A stretch of 64,000 bases of DNA. Source: Thermaurantimonas aggregans (lineage in GTDB: Bacteria > Bacteroidota > Bacteroidia > Flavobacteriales > Schleiferiaceae). Position 1 is the first letter of the stretch. Each line of letters starts with the position of its first letter. The notes beneath the pieces were generated by a model. The model did not search any database. It worked only from the letters and a program-made list of their open reading frames with translations, and was not told the origin of the DNA. Location: contig NZ_BHZE01000004.1 of the NCBI RefSeq assembly GCF_003851885.1, forward strand, positions 1 through 64,000. The letters are read 5' to 3'. Made by a program: the position numbers and the translations under genes. Positions 1 to 6,980 of the stretch are shown here, piece by piece.

Positions 1-87
1 GCCGGGTTGCTGTTTAAAGACTACTCGCCTCACTTAAAATGTCTATGATGGCTCTAATTTACTTCAATTAAGGGTTTTATCAAAATA

Positions 88-126
88 AAAAAGAAGGCGT
101 CCTTTACTTTTTGGACACCTTCTTTT
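88..126 (-). terminator. Intrinsic terminator after ppx
   Basis: An inverted repeat pairs 91-102 with 113-124 (7 bp, one C/A mismatch, then 4 bp) around a 10-nt loop. On the minus strand it is followed by a T-rich run (the A tract at 85-92). It lies just past the ppx stop codon, so it probably ends the minus-strand gene run that begins near 9.7 kb. The plus-strand side also ends in T residues, so it could work in both directions. Bases 1-87 before it show no recognisable gene. Confidence 0.75.
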
Positions 127-135
127 ATTTTTACA

Positions 136-1032
136 TCAGAGCTTTTCAACCAAGTCTTTGTATAGCTCTCTCACTATTCCATCAGCGAGTCCAAGTTTTG
201 GCACGTAAATCCGATCAGCACCTGCCCAACGCATGACACTTAAATAAATTCTGCAGGCATGGGTTATTACATCCGCGCGGTCCGGATTTAAATCCAGTTT
301 TAAGATTAAATCTTCCTTTGTAAACTTTTGTAAATAGTCGAACGTGCTTTCCAGATATTCTCGAGTGAGCGGTACACCCTGTGCTTTACCACTCATTTTG
401 AAAATTCTATTGATGTTGCCTCCGCTACCTATCATCACTACATCTTCAATGGTATTGGTTTGGTCGCGAAGCCAATGCTTCATGGTATTCCAATCGTCTT
501 CTTTTACCAACCCATTGAGCAGACGAACTGTTCCAATGTTAAACGAACGAGAGGCAGTAACAATACCTCTCTGAATAAGGGTAAGCTCCGTGCTACCACC
601 CCCTACATCGATGTAGAGCACGTTGGGTTCTTGCTCGGTGAGTTTGGCGAGAAATTCGTTGTTTTTAATAAGTCGGGCTTCTTCTTCGCCGGTAATGATT
701 TCAATGTGAATACCTGTCTCCTTTTTCACTTTGTCGATCACCTCTTGTCCATTGGCAGCATCGCGCATAGCCGATGTGGCGCATGCTCTGTAGGCCGATA
801 CTTCATTTACTTGCATCAGATATTTGAAGGCAAGCATGCCGGCGATGATCTTTTCCTCTGTCTTTTTTGAAATGGTATTTTTAACAAACGAGTCGCTCCC
901 TAGCCGTATTGGCAGTCTTACAAGCGAACTTTTTTTAAAATAGGTCTCCTTTTGGATCTTAATGATGTTAGCAATTAGAAGTCGGATGGAGTTCGAACCG
1001 ATGTCAATAGCCGCCAAGTGCTTGATCTTCAT
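136..1032 (-). CDS. ppx: Ppx/GppA-family phosphatase (exopolyphosphatase-like)
   Basis: A 298-residue protein of the ASKHA-fold Ppx/GppA family, which removes terminal phosphate from polyphosphate or converts pppGpp to ppGpp in the cytoplasm. Phosphate-binding loops are visible as DIGSNSIR at residues 10-17 and DVGGGSTEL at 142-150, with the family motif GEEEARLI at 115-122. The length matches the short form that has only the two N-terminal lobes and lacks the C-terminal HD-like domain of E. coli Ppx and GppA. Sequence alone does not separate the two activities. The start ATG at 1032 gives the expected N-terminus. It is the last gene of the minus-strand run, 63 nt after recJ, and is followed by a terminator. 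Confidence 0.88.
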   Translation of the reverse strand: MKIKHLAAIDIGSNSIRLLIANIIKIQKETYFKKSSLVRLPIRLGSDSFVKNTISKKTEEKIIAGMLAFKYLMQVNEVSAYRACATSAMRDAANGQEVIDKVKKETGIHIEIITGEEEARLIKNNEFLAKLTEQEPNVLYIDVGGGSTELTLIQRGIVTASRSFNIGTVRLLNGLVKEDDWNTMKHWLRDQTNTIEDVVMIGSGGNINRIFKMSGKAQGVPLTREYLESTFDYLQKFTKEDLILKLDLNPDRADVITHACRIYLSVMRWAGADRIYVPKLGLADGIVRELYKDLVEKL

Positions 1033-1095
1033 TGAAATATTTTTTTAATTTTTCAAAAATATGCTACGCTTCTAAAAGTGAAAATCCTCTCTACT

Positions 1096-2817
1096 TCAAG
1101 GGTGTAGCGCAATATCTTCTACTTTCAACTGAATACGGCGTTCGTTTCGAAAATCATTAAAATCAACGCGGTACATCACATCTACTGCCGAAGCGCTTCG
1201 GATTTGTTCAAAAAAATGTCCCTTTGAAAACCAAACGGCTTCCATTGTCGTGCTGGTCGTCTCTTCGTGCAGGTGCAATCGAATGTGGCTTTGATCAGCC
1301 CCCATCAGACAGCTACTGTCCAACACTTTTAATTTTCTGGAGACATATAGAGGAGATGGATTACCATAACCGGTGGGCTGTATGTGCTGAGTGGAAAGGC
1401 GAGTAAATTTTTCGTCGATCTGTGCCAAGCGAATTACGGCTTCAGCTACCAGCTTCCGTTGACGGTCTTCTAAGGTCGAAAAGTTATTGACCTGATGTTT
1501 GAATTCAGAAAAAAATTCTTCGAATTTCTCTGGAAGTACTGTAACACCAGCAGCCTGGCGATGCCCTCCGTACTGATAAATGTGATGTTCACATCTTTCT
1601 AATACATTGTAAATATCAACTGTCGGGATGCTGCGGGCACTGCCGACAAGTTTGCCTTGACTTTCGGTAAACACAATAGCCGGTCTGTAAAACTCCTCCA
1701 CCAGGCGCGCAGCCACTATGCCGAGTACTCCTTTCAACCAGTCTTTCCCGTAGAGAGCAATAGCGTATTCATAGCGTTCTGGATTGGCCTTTACCATTGA
1801 AATAGCCTCGTTAGCTGTAAGGTCTTGAATGGATTTGCGCTCTGCATTCAGGTTTTCAATTTGGTCGGCAATTTCAGTGGCTTTCTTAGGGTCATCGGTA
1901 GTAAGTAGTTCAAGGGCTATATTAGCGTGATCAATTCTGCCGGCTGCATTGATGCGAGGCCCTAAGATGAAGCCTACGTGATAGGATGTTATTGGTCCTG
2001 TAATCCCTGATGAGTTTATCAAAGCCGCTAATCCCAATGTGGGTTTGCTGTTAAGCACTTTCAAACCGATTTTCATAAGTATGCGGTTTTCATCAGTCAG
2101 CGGAACCATATCGGCCCCAATGCTAACAGCCACTAAGTCAAGTAACTGGTAGAGTTGCCCTTTGTCAATACCGAATCGGTCGGCCAAAGCGCAAGCGAAC
2201 TTAAAAGCTACGGCACATGCTGAGAGCTCTTTGTAGGGATATGGACAGTCGGGTCTCTTCGCATCGACTACAGCAACAGCAGTGGGCAATACGTGCCCTG
2301 GTGTATGGTGATCGATAACAATCAGGTGCATGCCCAGCTTTCGTATTTCGTCGGCCAGCTCTACGGATTTAATGCCGCAATCGAGGGTCACAATAGTGTG
2401 TACACCTGAGGACTTTGCGTGCTGAATGCCACTGAGGGTAAGCCCGTAGCCTTCGGTGTAGCGGTCGGGAATGTATGTAATGAAGTTGGTATAAAACGAA
2501 CGAAAAAATCGGCTCATTAAAGCCACTGAAGTGGTGCCATCTACATCGTAATCGCCGTAAAACATGATTTTTTCACCGCGCTGAACAGCGAGAGCTAAGT
2601 GCTCCACCGCATTATCCATGTCACGAAAGAGAAATGGATCATACAAGTCTTCATAGCTCGGTTTAAAAAATCGTCGCGCTTGTTCGAAGGAGGTAACTCC
2701 CCTACTGAAGAGTAAAGCGGTGTATTCTGGTTCGAAATTGAGGGCTCGACTCAATTGGTGTATTTCTTCAGTAATTTCTTGATTGCGTATGACCCAAAGG
2801 GCATTTTGAATGCTCAT
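1096..2817 (-). CDS. recJ: Single-stranded-DNA-specific exonuclease RecJ
   Basis: 573 residues, close to the usual RecJ size. RecJ degrades single-stranded DNA 5' to 3' in recombinational repair and mismatch repair. All DHH-phosphoesterase motifs are visible: YGDYDVDG at 87-94, the DHH triad at 169-171, GADMVPLTDENR at 234-245, GPRINAAGR at 286-294, and the DHHA1 GGH at 417-419. These supply the metal ligands of the active site. The start codon overlaps the dprA stop as ATGA (2814-2817), which suggests translational coupling of two DNA-processing genes. Confidence 0.96.
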   Translation of the reverse strand: MSIQNALWVIRNQEITEEIHQLSRALNFEPEYTALLFSRGVTSFEQARRFFKPSYEDLYDPFLFRDMDNAVEHLALAVQRGEKIMFYGDYDVDGTTSVALMSRFFRSFYTNFITYIPDRYTEGYGLTLSGIQHAKSSGVHTIVTLDCGIKSVELADEIRKLGMHLIVIDHHTPGHVLPTAVAVVDAKRPDCPYPYKELSACAVAFKFACALADRFGIDKGQLYQLLDLVAVSIGADMVPLTDENRILMKIGLKVLNSKPTLGLAALINSSGITGPITSYHVGFILGPRINAAGRIDHANIALELLTTDDPKKATEIADQIENLNAERKSIQDLTANEAISMVKANPERYEYAIALYGKDWLKGVLGIVAARLVEEFYRPAIVFTESQGKLVGSARSIPTVDIYNVLERCEHHIYQYGGHRQAAGVTVLPEKFEEFFSEFKHQVNNFSTLEDRQRKLVAEAVIRLAQIDEKFTRLSTQHIQPTGYGNPSPLYVSRKLKVLDSSCLMGADQSHIRLHLHEETTSTTMEAVWFSKGHFFEQIRSASAVDVMYRVDFNDFRNERRIQLKVEDIALHP

Positions 2818-3935
2818 AGTACTTGATACATTTTACCTGGTAATCCGATGATTGCACCTTTAATTTCTAATTCTGTAAGAATTGGAATAAGCTGTGAAAT
2901 GGGCATATCGGCAGCATCGCGCAGCTGGTCGATGTGCATTTTATCGACCTGACGCAAGATGTCAAAAAGGCGTTGTTCTACTTCTGAAAGTTCTGGAAAG
3001 AGGCTAGTTTGAACTACTTTGACCTTTCCTTGCCCGCTATGTTCATCCCATTGCAACTTTTGCAATAGGTCATCTACCTTGGTGTACATGTAAGCTTTTC
3101 CCGAGTTAATCAGTGCATTTGAGCCTTCTGAATAGGTATCGCCAATGCGACCTGGCACTGCAAACACATCGCGTTTGAAGTTTCGAGCAAAATCAGCAGT
3201 TATCAATGCCCCGCCCGACTCCGCTGCTTCTACTACAATGATAGCATCGCTCATGCCTGCTACTATGCGATTGCGTACCGGAAAATTCTCTTTGTCAGGT
3301 TTTACACCTCTGAAATATTCTGATACTATACCGCCTTTTTCGATCATTCGATTGGCCACTGCGGTATGTGATGGCGGGTAAATACGATCTAAACCGTGTG
3401 CCACCACAGCTACCGTCGTCATCTCCGAATCAAGTGCTGATTTGTGGGCAGCTATGTCGATGCCGTAAGCTAAACCGCTTACAATACATACATTGTAGGG
3501 CTTTAGGTCTTCTACGATTTTTCTAGTCACATTCACACCGTAGGCAGTAGCCTTACGGGTACCGACGATGGCTACCATTCGGTGAGCGTTCAGGTTGACA
3601 TTGCCTTTTACAAAAAGCATTGCTGGCGAAGCTGATACTGCTCGCAGCTTTTCTGGAAATTCACTAGCGTAAAAAGGCAGTAAACGGATGCTGTTTTTTT
3701 GCAGAAATTCCCATTCTCTGTCGATCGTCTTTTTTTCGACCTGAATGAATTCTTTTATGCGCTTTGCCAGTGTTTCTCCGATTCCGGGCGTTCGAGCTAA
3801 ATCTTTTGATGAGGTTTTAAAAATTCCTACAGCTGTCTTGTGGTAAGAAATCAATGTTTTCGAAAGAGTATTACCTATGCCCGGCACAAGCTGCAGAGCT
3901 AAAAAGTGGTAGAGCTCCTCTTCGCTTAGCGTCAT
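2814..3935 (-). CDS. dprA: DNA-processing protein DprA
   Basis: DprA binds incoming single-stranded DNA and loads RecA during natural transformation. The chosen product has 373 residues: N-terminal helix-hairpin-helix segments (GIG at 19-21 and 51-53), then the Rossmann-like DprA core with VGTRKAT at 124-130, SGLAYGID at 153-160 and ESGGALITA at 239-247, and a C-terminal winged-helix domain of about 60 residues. The frame is open further upstream, but the added residues lie inside the SDR gene and are unlike DprA. The ATG at 3935 overlaps the SDR stop as ATGA, which supports this start. dprA is widespread in bacteria not known to be competent, so its presence alone does not show competence. 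Confidence 0.95.
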   Translation of the reverse strand: MTLSEEELYHFLALQLVPGIGNTLSKTLISYHKTAVGIFKTSSKDLARTPGIGETLAKRIKEFIQVEKKTIDREWEFLQKNSIRLLPFYASEFPEKLRAVSASPAMLFVKGNVNLNAHRMVAIVGTRKATAYGVNVTRKIVEDLKPYNVCIVSGLAYGIDIAAHKSALDSEMTTVAVVAHGLDRIYPPSHTAVANRMIEKGGIVSEYFRGVKPDKENFPVRNRIVAGMSDAIIVVEAAESGGALITADFARNFKRDVFAVPGRIGDTYSEGSNALINSGKAYMYTKVDDLLQKLQWDEHSGQGKVKVVQTSLFPELSEVEQRLFDILRQVDKMHIDQLRDAADMPISQLIPILTELEIKGAIIGLPGKMYQVL

Positions 3936-4696
3936 ACCTGACTGCGATTGATCAACGTAGAAGTAGCCTGAGCTGTAGGCGTAAGCACAATGTCGTGAAT
4001 GCACACATGCGGTGGCTGATGAATCACAAAGGCGATGCACTCGGCTATATCTTCGGCGGTAAGCGGCTGTATGCCGTGATACACTGCCTTGGCTCTATCG
4101 ATATTACCCTCAAAGCGCACGATGGAAAACTCCGTCTCTGCCAAACCGGGAGAAATCTGACTAACGCGAATGCCGAATTTAAACAAGTCCTGGCGCATTC
4201 CTTTCGTGATGGCCTCCACAGCATGCTTGGTAGCACAATACACATGTCCACCGGGATACACTTCTTTGCCGGCCAATGAGCCTATGTTGACGATATGTCC
4301 TCTACCAGCCTTTACCATGTAGTCAGCAGCTGCCTTGCCCATGTACAATAAGCCCTTGATATTGGTGTCGATCATCTGATTCCAATGCTCGGGATTTGCC
4401 TGGTCAAATCGATCTAAGCCAAGGGCCAAACCAGCATTGTTTACTAATACATCTGGGGTCCCAAGCGATTCAAAGGCATTTTTTGTTTGCTTGCTTACCT
4501 CATCAGCATTGCGCACGTCGAGAATAAAAACTTCGGTTTTCGACCCCAACGCTTCGCATTGCTGGGCTACAAGCTCGAGTTTCTCTCTTCTGCGAGCAAA
4601 AAGGGCTAAAGTATGACCTTCTTTAGCCATCCTAAGCGCAGTAGCGGCACCGAACCCGGCACTTGCGCCAGTAATCCAAACAATTTTTTTACTCAT
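3932..4696 (-). CDS. SDR-family NAD(P)-dependent oxidoreductase
   Basis: A 254-residue classical short-chain dehydrogenase. The cofactor-binding TGASAGFG is at 9-16, NNAG at 86-89, the catalytic Ser at 140 and the YxxxK motif (YCATK) at 153-157, so the active site is complete. An Arg-rich stretch after the second beta strand (ARRREK) favours NADP over NAD. It resembles the YdfG group of 3-hydroxy acid and serine dehydrogenases, but the substrate cannot be read from the sequence. It sits between a small unknown gene (4-nt gap) and dprA (ATGA overlap). That shows co-expression, not a shared pathway. Confidence 0.9.
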   Translation of the reverse strand: MSKKIVWITGASAGFGAATALRMAKEGHTLALFARRREKLELVAQQCEALGSKTEVFILDVRNADEVSKQTKNAFESLGTPDVLVNNAGLALGLDRFDQANPEHWNQMIDTNIKGLLYMGKAAADYMVKAGRGHIVNIGSLAGKEVYPGGHVYCATKHAVEAITKGMRQDLFKFGIRVSQISPGLAETEFSIVRFEGNIDRAKAVYHGIQPLTAEDIAECIAFVIHQPPHVCIHDIVLTPTAQATSTLINRSQV

Positions 4697-4700
4697 ACAA

Positions 4701-5054
4701 TTAAATCACTCCCAGTTCTTCGAAATAGTGAATGACAGCCTCCTTCATCAGCCAGCTCTGTTCGCCGGGCTTTAGATATGGTAAGGACTGAACGAGCTTA
4801 TAGTGTGGCCATCCTTCAGCATCTATACCTTCAAAGGCGTAATAGCCATAGGGCTCTAAAACTCTGCAAATGGCTATGTGCATCAGGTTTACCTTCTCGT
4901 CTTTTTTAAACTTTCGGTATCCTTTACCCAGCTCTTGCACCCCAATGAGAAATAGAATACCGTCTAAATCAATATCTTCACCTTGACTAAAGGTATCGCT
5001 GAGTTCCTTGACCAGCCGGTTCCATTTTTCGCGCAGTACATCACGGTCTGTCAT
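4701..5054 (-). CDS. Small conserved-looking protein of unknown function
   Basis: I do not recognise this family. The chosen start (Met 14 of the longest frame) gives 117 soluble residues with no signal peptide or membrane segment. It begins MTDRDVLREKWN and has a charged, mostly helical first half. A later aromatic stretch is rich in Tyr and Gly (EPYGYYAFEG), followed by LKPGEQSWLMKEA near the C-terminus. It lies 4 nt before the SDR gene and about 50 nt after the ABC permease, so it is probably co-transcribed. The clean frame, spacing and composition like its neighbours argue that it is a real gene. Confidence 0.7.
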   Translation of the reverse strand: MTDRDVLREKWNRLVKELSDTFSQGEDIDLDGILFLIGVQELGKGYRKFKKDEKVNLMHIAICRVLEPYGYYAFEGIDAEGWPHYKLVQSLPYLKPGEQSWLMKEAVIHYFEELGVI

Positions 5055-5105
5055 ATTCGTACAAAAATACTTACCTGAATACTTTAAACTCACTAAACTC
5101 TGTGT

Positions 5106-6302
5106 CTAAAATGCCTTTTGAATGGTTAATACCACAGATTGGGTGTAGGCCCGAATGGCTGGTAGAAGGGAAGCTACAAGACCTGTTATCAGTGCCAAAA
5201 GCATCAAAAAGACATCATCAGCCGACAAACCATATTCAAATCTGTATCGGAAAGCATTGACTGCATAATCGCTCAGCAACTTTTGACCCACTTTGGCTAA
5301 TGCAATGCCTACAATTCCACCCATTAAGGAGATGATTAGACCTTCGCTCAAGATCAAACCAAAAATACCTAAAGGTCGATAACCTAAAACTCTTAAAAGC
5401 GATAACTCTTGTATTCTACTGCTAAGTGATTGAAATAGAGAAAATACCAAACTGACTATAGATAGGGCAATCAGCACAATTGCAATCCAATTCACAATTT
5501 CAACGCCTATTCCCATGAGATTAAAAACTCTATTAATTTCAATGGCAGGTAAAGCTGCCTGCATATTGCTGTTTTGGTTAATAAGTCGCGGCAGTGAGAA
5601 ATTTGCCATTGGACCTGTGAATTTTACGAGAGCCAAAGTGATTTCTTTAGGCTCATCTTCTTGTGCATGGTCGTGTGAGTGCTCGTGATGCACCTCCCAA
5701 ACGCTTTCAAGGGATGTAAAAATCAATTGGTCAGCTACCGTACCAGTATTTTTAAATATTCCGACTATTTTGTATGGGTGATGGTGGGCATCGTCGTTTC
5801 CGGCAGCCAATCCATGTGTTCCCTCTATTTTCTGACCTAAAGAGAGATTTAATTCCCTTGCCAAACGCTCACTTATGATGGCTTGCATAGGTTTCTTAAA
5901 GGGTTTTCCTTCAAGAATTTTCAAATCGTAATGTGCATAAATGGTGCTGTCGGTGCCCACAATTCGATAGCCCTGGTAATTGTCGCCCAGACTTAGGGGG
6001 ATGAGTTCTTTCACCCACTGATTTTTTCGAAGTTCCTGAACCTCATCGAGGGGAATGTTTCCCGTAGGAGCATCAATGTGATAAATACCGCACAGCACCA
6101 GTTGCAGTGGGCTGCCTTTGGCTCCCACGATCATATCTACGCCCCGCAAATTCCCCTGAAATTGCGCTTCAACGTTGGAGGCAAAAAATCTCATGAGTCC
6201 GATCATTCCAATGCCAAAAGCCATGAGAAGAATGGAAATAAAGCTACGGGTCGGCGAATCGAGTATATTGAATAGGGCAAGCTTCAGATTTTTCATGCTC
6301 AT
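5106..6302 (-). CDS. FtsX/MacB-like ABC transporter permease with His-rich periplasmic region
   Basis: 398 residues with the FtsX-like permease layout: one N-terminal membrane segment (about 20-45), a large extracytoplasmic domain, then three membrane segments in the last 130 residues. The extracytoplasmic domain carries two histidine-rich patches, DDAHHHPYK near 170-177 and HHEHSHDHAQED near 205-216. These are not part of the ordinary MacB fold and look like metal-binding loops. The partner ATPase is directly upstream. MacB-like permeases usually move substrates out of the inner membrane or power periplasmic work rather than import. Related His-bearing permeases occur in zinc-responsive operons of Proteobacteria, so a metal-linked role is a reasonable inference. 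The start was set at 6302, behind AAGAAG; ATG 6296 is an alternative. Confidence 0.85.
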   Translation of the reverse strand: MSMKNLKLALFNILDSPTRSFISILLMAFGIGMIGLMRFFASNVEAQFQGNLRGVDMIVGAKGSPLQLVLCGIYHIDAPTGNIPLDEVQELRKNQWVKELIPLSLGDNYQGYRIVGTDSTIYAHYDLKILEGKPFKKPMQAIISERLARELNLSLGQKIEGTHGLAAGNDDAHHHPYKIVGIFKNTGTVADQLIFTSLESVWEVHHEHSHDHAQEDEPKEITLALVKFTGPMANFSLPRLINQNSNMQAALPAIEINRVFNLMGIGVEIVNWIAIVLIALSIVSLVFSLFQSLSSRIQELSLLRVLGYRPLGIFGLILSEGLIISLMGGIVGIALAKVGQKLLSDYAVNAFRYRFEYGLSADDVFLMLLALITGLVASLLPAIRAYTQSVVLTIQKAF

Positions 6303-6312
6303 TATTTTCTTC

Positions 6313-6954
6313 TTATTGCGAAACGTGATATACAGCGTCATCGCTGTTTACAATTCTCCTATCGTGTGTTACAACGACAAGAGAGGCATTCTGTTGGAGA
6401 GCTGTACTTTTTAATAAATCAATTACTTCAAGGGCATTTTCGTCGTCGAGTGCAGAAGTTGGCTCATCTGCCAAGACGAGTTTTGGCCGGTTCACCAAAG
6501 CGCGAGCTATTGACCCTCTTTGTTGCTCGCCTTGACTAAGCTGATGGGGTTTTTTGTGTTTTTTCTCTGAAATTCCAAGCTTCTCGAGCAAAAATTCGGC
6601 GTGAGCAGCATCAAAAGAAACATCAGCCGCATAGGCTGCCCATTTCAAATTTTCCCAGATACTCACTGACCTTAGAAATACATTTTTTTGAAACACAATA
6701 CCAATATTTCTTCCTCTAAACACATCGCGCTTTGAAGGTGACAATTGTTGAAGTAATGTACCATTAATTACAATTTCGCCACTGAGAGGGGTCAGAAAAC
6801 CTGCTAATAAATTCAGCAAGGTAGATTTTCCGGAGCCTGACCTGCCTAAAACGAATAGAACATCACCTTGATTAAGGGTAATATCACTGTAAGAAAAAAC
6901 CACATCTTTTTGATACGTAAATTTAAGCGCGCGCGTTTCTACTACCAAAGTCAT
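6313..6954 (-). CDS. ABC transporter ATP-binding protein (MacB/LolD type)
   Basis: A 213-residue nucleotide-binding subunit with Walker A GRSGSGKST (37-45), signature LSQGEQQR (139-146), Walker B LVLADEP (159-165) and the switch His in THD (196-198). It is the short single-domain type that pairs with FtsX-like permeases, and the permease starts 10 nt after its stop. The frame continues upstream of 6954 into the T9SS gene, but the extra 49 residues are unrelated to ABC proteins, so the ATG at 6954 is used. It begins 26 nt after the stop of the FG-GAP surface protein gene and is probably in the same transcript. Confidence 0.92.
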   Translation of the reverse strand: MTLVVETRALKFTYQKDVVFSYSDITLNQGDVLFVLGRSGSGKSTLLNLLAGFLTPLSGEIVINGTLLQQLSPSKRDVFRGRNIGIVFQKNVFLRSVSIWENLKWAAYAADVSFDAAHAEFLLEKLGISEKKHKKPHQLSQGEQQRGSIARALVNRPKLVLADEPTSALDDENALEVIDLLKSTALQQNASLVVVTHDRRIVNSDDAVYHVSQ

Positions 6955-6980
6955 TTTACTTACCTTTCGAACAGCCGAAA

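Noticed and set aside
1-87. Possible tail of a plus-strand gene at the left edge
   Set aside because: Only about 15 codons are open in the best frame before a stop, too few to recognise anything.
3936-4040. N-terminal extension of dprA
   Set aside because: The 35 residues lie inside the SDR gene, are Cys/Tyr/His-rich and unlike DprA; an ATGA overlap gives a natural start at 3935.
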